The notes below the pieces were generated by a model, which searched no databases, was not told the DNA's origin, and saw only the letters and a list, made by a program, of their open reading frames with translations. Source: CAWKMN01 sp963850765 (GTDB taxonomy: Bacteria; Chloroflexota; Anaerolineae; Aggregatilineales; Aggregatilineaceae). From it: a stretch of 64,000 nucleotides of DNA. Shown one piece after another: positions 53,747 to 63,990 of this stretch. The position numbers were made by a program, and so were the translations under genes. Location of the stretch: positions 186,001 through 250,000 of the forward strand of contig CAWKMN010000009.1 in assembly GCA_963850765.1 (NCBI GenBank), read 5' to 3'. Position 1 is the stretch's first letter; every line of letters starts with the position of its first letter.

Positions 53747-55472
53747 TCACATGGCCGCGTGGATCGCGTCCAGCAGCGCGCCGGACCGCACGATCTCGGT
53801 CATCGTATCCAGATAGGGCTTGAGCGCCACGTCCCGCGTGATCATATGGAGCGGCTGGCCGGGTGCAAGGTCCACGCCGCGCAGATAATCCATCACCGCC
53901 TCCGCGCCGACGCCGAGCCGCGCATCCGGCATCTGCTGCAAGCGCAGTTCGAGCGCCTGGTACGCACACAGCAGTTCCGCCGCGATGACGCCCTGGGTAT
54001 TCGCGACCACCTGCGCCGCGTGGCGCGCTGCGATGGTACACATGCTGACGTGATCCTCGCGGTTGGCGCTGCTGGGGATGCTGTCCACGCTGGCGGGGTG
54101 GGCGAGCGTTTTGTTCTCGCTGACCAGCGCCGCCGCTGTGTACTGGGCGATCATCAGGCCGTTGTTCAGCCCTTCCTCGCCCGGCGGATCGATCACCAGG
54201 AACGGCGGCAGACCGCGATTGAGCCGGCCATCCGTCAGCATAAACGAGCGCCGCTCGGAGATGCTGCCCAGATCGGCCATGGCGATCTTCAGAAAGTCCA
54301 GTGCATAGCCGACCGGCGCGCCGTGGAAGTTCGCGCCGGAGATCGCCTTGATCACACGGGGCAGGTGCAGCGGGCCGTCCTCGTCCACGAAGATCAGCGG
54401 GTTGTCGGTCACGGCGTTGATCTCGCGGGTGAGCACGCCCTTCACGTAATCCAGCGTATCGAGCACCGCGCCCATCACCACGGGGGCTGCGCGCAGACTG
54501 TACGGATCCTGGGGCGGCCCCTGCGTCGGGTCGAGATCGACCGCCGCATCGCCGCGCATGAGCGTGCTGCCTTGGAGCATCTGGTAGAGGAACTCGCTGA
54601 CCCGCGCCTGTCCCTCGTGGCCGCGCACGGCGTGCAGATGGGGCAGGACCGCGTCCCGGTAGCCGCGCATCGCTTCCAGCGTGAGCAGCAGCACGATCTC
54701 CGAGGCGGCGAGCGTCTGGAAGGCGTCGTGCCACGCCAGCACGCCGATCCCACAGGTGGCCGAGGTGCCGTTGATCAGCGCGACCCCCTCCTTTGCGCCG
54801 AGCAGCACGCGGGCGAATCTGCGCGGCCTCCATCGCGGCCGCACCGTCCATCAGCGCGCCATCGTGATACGCCTGTCCGTTTGCGCCGGGGTGAGGTGTT
54901 TCGCCAGGGACCGGCGCGCTCAGCACCAGCGCGAGATGCGCCAGCGGCGCGAGATCGCCGGATGCGCCAAGCGATCCCTGCGCGGGCATGGCGGGCAGCA
55001 CATCATGATTGAGCATTTCGACCAGCGTATTGATCACCTCGCGCCGCACGCCGCTGTAACCCTGCGCCAGCGTATGGGCGCGGATCAGCATTGCCGCGCG
55101 GACTACGTCGGGCGGCAGGTGCGGGCCGGTGCCGATGGCGTGGCTCAGCAGCAGGTTGCGGCTTAACTGGGCGGCTTCGGACTGGTGGCGGAAGACCGCG
55201 CGCCCGGCGTTATCGCCAAACCCGGTGTTGACGCCGTAGATCACGAGCGGCGCGTGCCCGTTGGTGCGCTCGATCTCGTCCATCGTGCGGCGGACCCAGG
55301 CGGCGCTGCGCTCCACGCGGTCGATCCGGTCGGCCAGTTCGGTGCCGGGCGGCGCGGAGTCGGGCAGCGGGCGGATGGGTGCCTGCTCGCGGGCGACGCG
55401 GACCACGTCGGTGATGCTCAGGGGATCGTGGCCGAGGATCAGCGCGCGGGAGTGAGTCGGGTGGGGGTGCAT
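53747..55472 (-). CDS. histidine/aromatic amino-acid ammonia-lyase, one frameshift
   Basis: About 574 residues. The self-generated MIO cofactor comes from Ala170-Ser171-Gly172 in GASGDLAPL. Tyr79 in YGVNTGFG, the N in TDNPLIF and the SSANREDHVSM segment are the other active-site signatures. The frame needs one base skipped near 54815-54821 (MEAAQ to FARVLLGAKEG). Release of ammonia from histidine is the commonest activity of this group, but sequence alone does not distinguish HAL from PAL/TAL here. No hutU or hutI is nearby, so a catabolic operon is not supported. ATG 55472 assumed. Confidence 0.85.
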
Positions 55473-55544
55473 GGGAAGGAACCTCGTTTCTAAGAGTGTC
55501 TCAAAGTGTAGTAATTTCGCGTGTATTGTACCGCAAAACCAGGA

Positions 55545-55692
55545 TCGCCGGGCCGATCGCCGGGCCGTGCAACGACCCGGCTATTTATCAGAAGGACCGC
55601 GAGCGGCCCTGACTGGATGCCGATCGTGTTGGTCAGCCCGGTTGACCGGGCTTCCGGTGAATAGCCGGGGGCTTGCAGTCCCCGGCGGCTGC
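55545..55692. repeat. composite GCCGGG hairpin repeat
   Basis: GCCGGGCCGTGCAACGACCC GGC (about 55560-55582), GGACCGCGAGCGGCCC, CAGCCCGGTTGACCGGGCTT and GCCGGGGGCTTGCAGTCCCC. It shares modules in the same order with 58068-58196 and, inverted, 13440-13622. It fills the gap between the ammonia-lyase and the YfhO gene. Confidence 0.7.
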
Positions 55693-55698
55693 CGAAAT

Positions 55699-58033
55699 TC
55701 ACCACGCTTCTTTACCAACCGGCGCGCCCCAATCAGTTTCACTGTGCAGGTTTTCCGGAGTGACTCGTGCCAATAGATTCTCGTTGCGTGAACGTCTCCG
55801 CCGCCACGCGAACACCGCCAGCACCACCCACAGCGCCCACCCCACCGCCGAGACGATCACGCCCGCGTAGAACGACGTGGGGCGATACTCAAATCTGACG
55901 CTATGCGATCCCGGCGGGACACACACCGCGCGGAAGACCGTATCGGCGCGGAGGATGTCGGCGTCGTTCGCCGTCGATGGTCGCGCGCCAGCCGGGATAA
56001 TATTGGTCGCTGAGCACCAGCAGGCCGCCGTCGCCCTCGGTGGTGATCGTCACCTCGTTCGGGCCATAATCCGTGATGGTCGCCGTGCCCTCGCCGCCAG
56101 GACAGTCCACCGCGCGATCCACGAAGACGGTGGATCGCGTATCTGTCGCCGGGTCCAGCAGGCGAGCGCGCACCGCCTGATCGTTGGGTTCGACCACAAT
56201 CGTATCCGCGATCCATGCGCGCGGGAAGGGATCGCGCCGCTGGTAGTAATAGCTGTCGAAGGCGATGCCGGTCAGCTCGAAGTCGGGGTTGTCGTAGGGT
56301 TCCAGCGAGGCGAAGTAGTTCACGCCGAGCAGCCGGTTGATCGGCGTGGCGGGATCGTTCGCGTCGGCGGATTGCTGCAGGCGGTCGAACGCCTCAATCG
56401 GCAGCGGATCGTAGCTTAGCACATGATAGTGCCCGGTGATGCTGGCCTGATTGGCCGGACCCCCATACGGCACGAGCACGCGCCCATCGGTTGGGACGTT
56501 TGTCCGCGCGCCGGTCCAGATCGGCGCTTCGGGTACGCGGCTCACCGTGGCGATGGGGATCACGACGTGCCACGCGTCCAGCACGATCAGCACTGCCGTC
56601 AGTCCCAACGCCCAGCGCGAGGTATTGGGCGTCGGATCGGGTTTGGTCCACAGCCACAGCACGCCCCACACGCCGCACAGGATCACCGCCGCTTTCGCCA
56701 GCACCCCGGCGATCAGCGCGGCTCGGTGCGGCATCGGCTCGACGTGGCTGGCGCTGGCATACCACCCGGAGAAGACAATCGCCAGCGCGAACAGCCCCAC
56801 CACCGCCACCGGGATCCACAGGCGCAGCGCCGGGTGGAGCAGCGCGCGGCGCTCGTCGGGTGGACTGGTTTGCAGCGCCGTGATCAGCAGAGCGGTCAGC
56901 CCCGCCATGCCCATCACGACCAGCAGCAGCGCCCGCGCCGGCACGCGGAACAACCCATATCCCGGCACCCAGCGCACCAGCAGCGGCATCAGCGCGCCGC
57001 CCACGCCCAGGCTCAGCACCAGCCCCAGCGCGATCAGCCCCAGGAAAAAAGCTGTCTCACGCCGCCGCAAACGGATCGCCAATGGGATCGCCAGCAGGGG
57101 CAGCAGGCCCGCGTAGGCGGTGAACTCCTCGTAAAAATCCGCGCCCCAGTAATACGAGGGCGGCGTTTTGGGATTGCCGAACAGATCCGGCAGGGCCAGC
57201 GCGGAGAGGAACTGCGCCGGGGGCAGGGCGTGCGTATTGGCAAAGTCGAGATCGCCGGATTCGCGCGTGGCGCGCTGCGACAGTTCCGCCGCCGGGAGCA
57301 GCAGCGCCGCCCCCAGGATCGCCCCGCCGATCCCAATAATCACCAGCCGGATCACCGCCCCACGCGCCGCCCGCCGTGGATCGGGGGAGGACACGACGTG
57401 CCACACCCCGATCGCCAGCAGCCCCCAACCCATGTAGATCAGCAGCGGCGTATAGCCCGCCAGCACCGCCGCGCCGATCACGCCGATCCCCGGCAGCAGG
57501 GCGAACCAGCCGGGCCGAGTTAGCGCATAGCGATACGCGAGCATGGCCCAGGGAATCCAGGCGAAAACCAGCAGGAGGTTATAGTGCCCGATGTAAAAAC
57601 GCACGCCGGCCCAGCCGCTCATCGCGAAGACGACGCCCGCCAGCAGACTCCCGCTGTGCGTCGCGCCGAAACTGCGCGCCAACCGTGCCATGCCCCACGC
57701 GCCGATCCACACGTGCAGCGCCATCAGCAGGCCGATCCCACGCTGCACGCCGATCAGCCAGACCAGCCAGGAGCCGGGATAAAACAGCGCCGCGTGCGGG
57801 TTGCCGATCAGCGGCACGCCGATCATCTGGTGCGGATTCCACAGGGGTAATTCGCCGTCCTGCAAAGTCTGGCGGATGTATTCCTGAAGCGGGTAGAACA
57901 TCGTCACGAAGTCGTTGCCGTCGAGCACCTGCCCAGCTTCCGGCGGCGCGATCACCGGCCGGAGCAGGATCACGGTCAGCAGCGCGAGGATCACCGGGAC
58001 CAGCCACGGCCGCCGGTCGAAGAGGTCTTCCAT
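55699..58033 (-). CDS. YfhO-like large membrane protein, one frameshift
   Basis: About 778 residues with roughly twelve membrane helices, and an extracellular domain before the last one. Family features: DFVTMFYPLQEYIRQTLQDG near the N-terminus, GNPHAALFYPGSW, RFYIGHYNLLLVFAWIPW and the C-terminal YYPGWRATIDG. Skipping one base near 55966-55972 (TIDG to NDADILRADTVF) continues to SVRFEYRPTSFYAGVIVSAV, the last helix, and the end at 55699. YfhO proteins are linked to glycosylation of wall polymers. ATG 58033 gives MEDLFDRRPW. Confidence 0.82.
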
Positions 58034-58067
58034 GCGTTCCCCCAAGGGATGAAGGTTACAGGCTGCG

Positions 58068-58196
58068 AGCGCCGCCGGGCCGTGCAACGACCCGGCTATT
58101 TACCGGAAGCGCCCTGAAGGACGCTGACCACCTCGACCAGGGCCGTTCACGGTCCTTCCGGTAGAGAGCCGGGGGCTTGCAGCCCCTGGCGATTTT
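58068..58196. repeat. composite GCCGGG hairpin repeat
   Basis: GCCGGGCCGTGCAACGACCC GGCTATTTACCGGAAGCGCC, then GGGCCGTTCACGGTCC, TTCCGGTAGAGA and GCCGGGGGCTTGCAGCCCCT. The best-preserved copy; it begins inside what would otherwise be an N-terminal extension of the YfhO frame. Confidence 0.7.
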
Positions 58197-58204
58197 CGGG
58201 TAAC

Positions 58205-59149
58205 TCACACCGCGCGGCTGTAGAGCACCTGCGGCGCGCCGTCCGCCTCGTATTCGACTTCGAGCAGCGGCAGCACGTAATCCCAGGCGAACGCGACCAG
58301 CGCCGTATAGTCGTGCCGCGCCGTCCAGTCGCGCAGCGCCATGATCAGCAGGTTGTTGATCGGACGCCGCGACCAGATATAGGCATGCACGCGATCCGGC
58401 TGGTAGCGATCCTGCTGCATCAGCGCGTAGGCTTCCTGCCCCGTCACCGTGATCTGGAGCCGCGCCGATTCCGGCTCCACGATCTCCGGCACGCTGTTCC
58501 AGAAGCCGGGCGGCATGCGGTCCCACTCCTGGCGGGCGCTCTGGTAGCGGCCCAGCGGCATGTGCCAGCCCTCGATCTGGGCCGGATCAAACGTCTTGAG
58601 TTCGCTCGCCTTGTAAAACACGCGCCCTTCCTGCGAGCGGATCACGATCCGCTGGCCGTTGTGCGCGCGGTTAAAATGCATATGTTCCAGCAGCGCGGCG
58701 TTTGGTTCGCCGTCGGCGACGGTTACGCGCTTGCAGCGGATGGCCTCGGCAATTTGCAGGATATAACGCAGCAGCGCGCTGTCCAGCCCGGACTCGCCGT
58801 AATCGGGATGGACGATCAGCCGGGATATATTGATGTGATGGCCGAACGGCTCCGGCTCGTGCCCGATGGTAACTTCGGCTTCCGCCCCGACGCGCCCTTC
58901 GATCTCGGCCACCAGCGGGAACCCATCACTGCCGCGCAGCAGGTTGGCGATATGCACGGCGGTCATCTCCACGCTCGCCCAGGGGCCGCCGTTCAGCCAG
59001 CGCTCAAACAGCGACAGATCCTCATAACTCGCCGGGATCAGCTCGCCGGCGGGGGTGCGGCGCGTCCAGGCAGGGATCGCCGCGTTCGCCAGCGCGGTAA
59101 TGCTCGTGGCATCCGCCAGGGTTGCCTGTCGCACGGTAATTTGGGACAT
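58205..59149 (-). CDS. GNAT-family N-acetyltransferase with extra C-terminal domain
   Basis: 314 residues. The N-terminal ~165 residues form a GNAT domain (TVRQATLADATSITALANAA, VHPDYGESGLDSALLRYIL for acetyl-CoA binding, EHMHFNRAHNGQRI). The remaining ~150 residues are unrecognised and contain VTGQEAYALMQQDRYQPDRV and HAYIWSRRPINNLLIM, possibly a second degenerate GNAT-like fold. Divergent from prs with about 148 bases between. Substrate unknown. Confidence 0.75.
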   Translation of the reverse strand: MSQITVRQATLADATSITALANAAIPAWTRRTPAGELIPASYEDLSLFERWLNGGPWASVEMTAVHIANLLRGSDGFPLVAEIEGRVGAEAEVTIGHEPEPFGHHINISRLIVHPDYGESGLDSALLRYILQIAEAIRCKRVTVADGEPNAALLEHMHFNRAHNGQRIVIRSQEGRVFYKASELKTFDPAQIEGWHMPLGRYQSARQEWDRMPPGFWNSVPEIVEPESARLQITVTGQEAYALMQQDRYQPDRVHAYIWSRRPINNLLIMALRDWTARHDYTALVAFAWDYVLPLLEVEYEADGAPQVLYSRAV

Positions 59150-59258
59150 AGTTCAAATCTCCCGTGTGTGGTCTTGCGTGCTGCCCATCCATCGCCGGGC
59201 GCGACCGCGCCCAGCCGCTCCATTATAGCCCCCGGATGGGTGGGCGCGCTATGAACCC

Positions 59259-59286
59259 TTGCACATTTGCGCCGGGGCGGTAAAGT
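59259..59286 (+). promoter_or_regulatory. promoter candidate for prs
   Basis: TTGCAC (59259-59264), 16-bp spacer, TAAAGT (59281-59286), 48 bases before the preferred TTG start at 59334. Confidence 0.45.
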
Positions 59287-59333
59287 AGAGGGGGGCGATG
59301 AGTCGAACAATGAAGACACTAAGGAGGCCCGGT

Positions 59334-60344
59334 TTGGCTCTCGAAGAGCGCGACGAACGCGATGATCTGTTTATCTTTTCTGGCACGTCAAACAAACGCC
59401 TGGCGCAGCGCGTCTGCGACGATCTGAAGGTCCCCCTGCGTGAGACGCACGTCCGGCGCTTCAGCCACGGGACCCTGCGGGTCCAGTTAGGTGAGAGCGT
59501 CCGCAGCAAGGATGTGTATATTATCCAGTCCCTCACGCCGCCGGTCCACCGCCATATCATGCAGCTGTTGATGATGCTGGATATTGCCCGGCATGGCGAC
59601 GCCCGCCGCGTCACGGCGGTGATCCCATATTATGTCTATGGCCGCTCGGATAAAAAAGACGCCCCGCGCATTTCGATCACCGGCAAGCTGGTGGCCCAGT
59701 TGATCGAAACAGCCGGCGCAGACCGGGTGATCGCCATGACGCTGCATTCGCCGCAGATTCACGGGTTCTTTGATGTCCCGCTGGATCACGTGACCAGTAT
59801 ACACGTGCTGCGAGAATATTTCCGCCAGAGCGATCTGACCGATGCCGTGCTGGTGTCGCCGGATGTGGGCTATGCCAAGCAGGCGACCAAACTGGCGGGC
59901 GGACTCAAGATCCCGCTGGCGATTGGCAGCAAGGTCCGCCTGGACGATAACAAGGTCGAGATCAAATCGGTGCTGGGGGGCGACCGGGCCGCCAAGCGCG
60001 CAATCGTGATCGATGACGAGATCGCCACGGCCGGTACGATGGTCGAGATCGTGCGCGCCATGAACCGGCTCGGCACCGAACGTTTTTCGCTGGCCTGTAC
60101 GCACGGGCTGTTCACCGGCGAGGCGATCAACCGTCTGAACGCGCTCGACTGCGTGGAGGAGATCGTCACGACCGATACGGTTTACGCGCCCCACGCGGAG
60201 GATGGCATCGAGAAGCTAAAAGTGATCTCGGTCGCGTCGGTGCTCGGTGACGCGATCCTGTGCAATCACCTGGGGCAGTCGCTCGGAGAGCTGTTCGCTT
60301 TCTGGGATGATGAGGACTCGCCGTCCGACGTGTCACTCGGTTAG
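59334..60344 (+). CDS. prs: ribose-phosphate pyrophosphokinase
   Basis: Makes PRPP from ribose 5-phosphate and ATP for nucleotide, His and Trp synthesis. About 336 residues. Signatures: FSGTSNKRLAQRVCDDLKVP, YYVYGRSDKKDAPRISITGKL, LHSPQIHGFF and the PRPP-binding loop AIVIDDEIATAGTM. TTG 59334 (MALEERDERDD) is preferred because a perfect AGGAGG lies at 59322-59327 with a 6-base spacer; an in-frame ATG at 59298 would add 12 residues. The loop and DDEIATAGT metal/PRPP residues are intact. The glycosyltransferase follows closely downstream. Confidence 0.92.
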   Translation: MALEERDERDDLFIFSGTSNKRLAQRVCDDLKVPLRETHVRRFSHGTLRVQLGESVRSKDVYIIQSLTPPVHRHIMQLLMMLDIARHGDARRVTAVIPYYVYGRSDKKDAPRISITGKLVAQLIETAGADRVIAMTLHSPQIHGFFDVPLDHVTSIHVLREYFRQSDLTDAVLVSPDVGYAKQATKLAGGLKIPLAIGSKVRLDDNKVEIKSVLGGDRAAKRAIVIDDEIATAGTMVEIVRAMNRLGTERFSLACTHGLFTGEAINRLNALDCVEEIVTTDTVYAPHAEDGIEKLKVISVASVLGDAILCNHLGQSLGELFAFWDDEDSPSDVSLG

Positions 60345-60375
60345 CGGTTTTCCTACGCGGGAACATATACCTTCT

Positions 60376-62437
60376 ATGTTAATCCCCGACGGATATTAAC
60401 CCGCCGCGCGTCGCTGCGCCTGTGGCCGATCCTGCTGATCCTGCTGCTGGCGGCTGCGGCGCGTTTTCATGATGCGGCGTCTCGCCCGGTCTGGACCGAC
60501 GAAGGCTTCATGGCCTGGATCACGGAGGACATGTCGCCGGACGTGGTGATCGACCGCGTCGAGATGTGGGATCGCCACCCGCCGCTGTATGTGCTGCTGG
60601 TCGGGACCTGGCGCACTGCCGCCGGTGACTCGCGGATCGCGCTGCGCTTCTGGGCGATCATGAGCGGGCTGCTCACGACGGCGCTCGTCTACCGCATCGG
60701 CGCGGATGCGTTCGGCGCAGATGTCAGCGGCGCACGAACCGCGCGTTATGGCGCGCTGCTGTTCGCCGTGCTGAACATGGCCGTGTATTACGCGCAGGAG
60801 ATCCGGGCTTACAGCGCGCTGATGCTGGCGGTGTGCCTGATGACGCTGTTCTTTGTGCGCTACTTGCGCCGCCCGCGTGTCTCGCTGCTGGTAGGATACG
60901 CGCTGAGTGTCGCCCTGATGCTGTACACGGTCTATCTTGGCGTGCTGGTGCTGGCCGTGCAGGGGGTGATCGCGCTGCTGTGGCGCGGACCGTGGCGCGC
61001 GAAACTGCGGTTAGGGGCCGCGGTCGCCGCCGCGTTTGTGTTGTTCGCGCCGTGGCTGGTCGTCATCCTGCGCCAGCGCGATCGCGTGCAGGGTGGGATC
61101 GAAGGCGCACCCGGCACCTATGCCACGACGCTCGACAGCGTGCGCACCCTGTCCGAATTCCTGTTCGGCAGCCAGTTGGCGCTGGTCGGCGGGCTGTATC
61201 TGCTCGGCGCATGGTTTTTGCTGCGGCAAAGGATCATGATTCACCACAGAGGGCATTGCAACCTCACCCCCCGCCCCCCTCTCCAATATACGGAGAGGGG
61301 GAGCCGACAGCGGGCGTCCTCCCCTCTCCGCGTGTGGAGAGGGGATTGAGGGGTGAGGTAAAGCTTTTCAATTCTTCTGTGCCCTCTGCGGTTCATCTTT
61401 ATCTTGTTCTGGCCGGGGGCGGACTGTTTGTGCTGATGGTCGTGGCGAACCTGTGGGTCGCGGTGCTCGCCGCGCGGACCCTGGTGTTTCTGACGCCGTT
61501 CCTGATGCTGGTTGCCGGGGTGGGGCTGGCCCTGATCCGGCCGCGCGCGCGGATCGTGTTCGCCGCGCTGATCGTGCTGCTGGCGCTGGACGAGAATCAG
61601 GTCATCCAGCCGCGCCTGGATTATGACGTCACGGCGCGAACGGTCGCAGAGTCCTTTTCGCCCGGCGATCTGGTGATCCTCGAAACGGGCTGGGACGATA
61701 ACCCCTTCCGCTACGAGTTGTCGCTGGCGCTGCCCGATGATACCGACATCATTCGCACGCTGCCCTGGGTCGATCCCGCCACGATCACGCCGGTCGTGCC
61801 GCAGGTCGCCGATACCGTCCGGGCGCACCCGCGCGTCTGGGTGGTGCAGTGGCTCCAGGGATCGCAGGTCATCCCGTGGTTGGAGAGCGGCGAGGATGGT
61901 TATCGCCCCGTGCTGGACGAGGCGATCCCGGTGGGCACGCAGTACGCCGACCGCTATCCGGAGTCGCCTACCGTGCGCGCGATCCTGTTCGAGCGCCCCG
62001 ATCTGGATGCGCCGCCGCGTGTGTATGGCAATGTGCTGGCCCTGCAGGACGCGCTGCTGCCGGAAAGGATCTCAGCCGGGGACGATCTGCATGTGGACCT
62101 GTGGTGGTCGGCGGTCGAGCCGCCCCCGCTGGATTATTCGGTGGGCGTCTACCTGATGGCGCAGGATGAAGATCGGGTTGTGGCGCAGCACGACGGCGCA
62201 CCCGGCACCCTCCCCACCAGCCAGTGGACTCCCGGCGAGCCGGTGTTTGACCGGCACACGCTGCCCCTGCCGGACGATCTCGCGCCGGGTGTGTACCGGG
62301 TGGCGGTGGGCGCGTACTGGTTCGATGACCCCGATCCGCTCGACGTGGATGGCGCACCCTTCGCCATCGTGGGCGAGGTGCAGGATACGCTAGCCCACTG
62401 TAATCCCCCTGCTAAACCCTTCCCCGGTAAAAATTGA
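60376..62437 (+). pseudogene. PMT/GT39-like membrane glycosyltransferase interrupted by a repeat
   Basis: The 5' part has WTDEGFMAWITEDM (DE motif), HPPLYVLLVGTWRT, ALVYRIGADAFG and the helices up to LALVGGLYLLGAWFLLRQR. At about 61233-61403 a ~170-bp repeat (CAGAG arms plus CCTCACCCC double hairpin) is inserted. The protein resumes in a different frame with LYLVLAGGGLFVLMVVANLW, ends the membrane part and adds a beta-rich C-terminal domain (ISAGDDLHVDLWWSAVEPP). The upstream frame stops at 61349. At the start, ATG 60376 needs one missing base near 60386-60392 to enter the frame ILTRRASLRLW. About 690 codons in total. Probably non-functional in this sequence. Confidence 0.75.
61241..61397. 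mobile_element. CAGAG-armed palindromic element inserted in a gene
   Basis: Left arm TTCACCACAGAGGGCATTG (about 61240-61258) and right arm, its inverse, TGTGCCCTCTGCGGTTCATC (about 61379-61398). A 99-bp core from ACCTCACCCCCC (61261) to GGGGTGAGGT (61359) has two hairpins. Flanking coding sequence is continuous in meaning on both sides, so this is a true insertion. Confidence 0.8.
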
Positions 62438-62528
62438 CAATTCCTGAAAAATTCATCAAATACAGTTGATATAAACGTGATTAAAGCTTAAGCTGTAGTT
62501 ATCTCCCCGGTGAATGTTGTCAATTTTT
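62429..62528. promoter_or_regulatory. 12-bp inverted repeat flanking the promoter region of the NMT1 lipoprotein gene
   Basis: AAAAATTGACAA (62429-62440) and TTGTCAATTTTT (62517-62528) are perfect inverted repeats 76 bases apart in an AT-rich patch between the glycosyltransferase end and ATG 62539. Candidate operator pair or stem. TTGATATAAAC at about 62466 may belong to the promoter. Confidence 0.45.
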
Positions 62529-62538
62529 CGGAGCTGAC

Positions 62539-63529
62539 ATGAAGATCGCACACGGTGCCCTCATTCTGATGATGGTGATGGTATTAGCCGCATGTGGCGG
62601 CGGTGAAAAGAAGGCGGATGCGAAGCCTATCACTCCAATCTCGTTCCAACTGTCGTGGACGCATGAGTATTCATCCGCTCCGTTATATATGGCAGTCGAG
62701 AACAAGCACTTCCGAGACGAAGGGCTAAACGTTACCTTGTTGGAAGGTGGTTTTCAGGAAGGCGTATTTGTGGACAGCCTTCAAGTCGTCCTGGATGGCA
62801 AGGCGCAGTTTGGGACATCCGATCTGGCCAGCCTGCTGCAGGCTCGTGCGGCTGGAAAACCGCTGGTCGCGATCGGCGCAGCCACACAGCGCAGCCCCTT
62901 TGTGCTGATCTCGCTGGCGGAATCGGGTATTACCGTGCCTACCGATCTGGTGGGTAAAACGGTCGCGATTACCGACGGCGGCGCACGACTGATCTATAAT
63001 GCGCTGTTGGAGACCCTCAATATCGATCCGGCCAGCGTGAATACGATCCCGCGCGTGTCGTTTGAAATCGACCCGCTCCTGAATGGCGAGGTGGATGTGT
63101 TGGGCGGCTGGACTATCAATGAAGGCCAGCAGTTGCGGGAGGCAGGGCACGAACCTCACTTCATTCTGTTCAGCGACTACGGCATCGAACTCGTCTGATT
63201 TCCTGGTCTTTGCAACGGAGGATATGATCAAGAACCAGCACGAGGTAGTCGCCGCCTTCATGCGTGCCTTCCAGCAAGGGCTTCAGGATACCGTGGATAA
63301 TCCTGGCAAGGCGGCAGAGTTGGCAGTGTCTTACAACAGCACGCTGGATCTGGCGGGACAAAAGGCGCGGATGCAGGTCTTCCTGCCACTGCTCGATCCG
63401 ATGGGCGGCACCAAGGGAGCCCTGGATCCAGCCATGTTTGAGTTTAACTACAATCTGTTATTGGAGGGCGGCATGCTCAGCCAGCCCTTTGACGTAACCC
63501 AAGCCTATTCGCTCGACTTTGTCCAGTAA
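62539..63529 (+). CDS. NMT1/THI5-type ABC substrate-binding lipoprotein, one frameshift
   Basis: About 330 residues. Lipoprotein signal MVMVLAACGGG. The mature protein has SFQLSWTHEYSSAPLYMAVE, then FGTSDLASLLQARAAGKPLV and VGKTVAITDGGARLIYNAL, the pattern of periplasmic binding proteins for thiamine precursors, sulfonates or nitrate-like ligands. Skipping one base near 63192-63195 (YGIEL to SDFLVFATEDMI) restores the C-terminal half, which ends at 63529. No ABC permease or ATPase is visible to the right in the window. GGAG precedes ATG 62539. Confidence 0.82.
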
Positions 63530-63539
63530 GCAAGGCATT

Positions 63540-63810
63540 CCGCCGGGTGGCCTGGGCGGGTTTACAGACCCAAACTTATTGAGCTCTGCGCTCAAAACAA
63601 GTACCGTGCGGTTTTCGTACGGGCAACCCTTGGGTTGCTCAATTGGGCGGGGCTTGCCCCGCCGCAACGAGGATTTCCATTCCTGATCTTGTTTATCCCT
63701 ATCCCCCGCCCGACCTTCGGTCGGCACCCCTTCTCCCCGCACGCGGAGAAAGGGGAGTCGCAAGTCCCCTCTCCGCGTGTGGAGAGGGGATTTAGGGGTG
63801 AGGTTAACCG
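63540..63810. repeat. repeat-filled gap
   Basis: GGGCAACCCTTGGGTTGCTC (about 63622) and GGGCGGGGCTTGCCCCGCC (about 63643), then a double-hairpin element from CCCGACCTTCGGTCGG (63707) to GGGGTGAGGTTAAC (63807). 63811-63920 shows nothing recognisable. Confidence 0.55.
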
Positions 63811-63927
63811 CACCACATTTGTGGCCGATCTTGGTCGTTAAGGTACATCAAAATCCTCTTCTCCAGGCGAGTTGGGAGAGCACGCCGGGAAGTGACGCTC
63901 GTTTTTGTCGGAAATACACAAGAAACG

Positions 63928-63956
63928 TTGACGAATGACCCTATTCCGCGTACAAT
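63928..63956 (+). promoter_or_regulatory. sigma-70-type promoter at the right edge
   Basis: TTGACG (63928-63933), 17-bp spacer, TACAAT (63951-63956). It drives whatever begins near the window end; a seven-codon ORF (MKFINRY) and an ATG at 63991 follow. Confidence 0.6.
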
Positions 63957-63990
63957 CACCCTAATGAAATTCATCAACAGGTATTGAACC

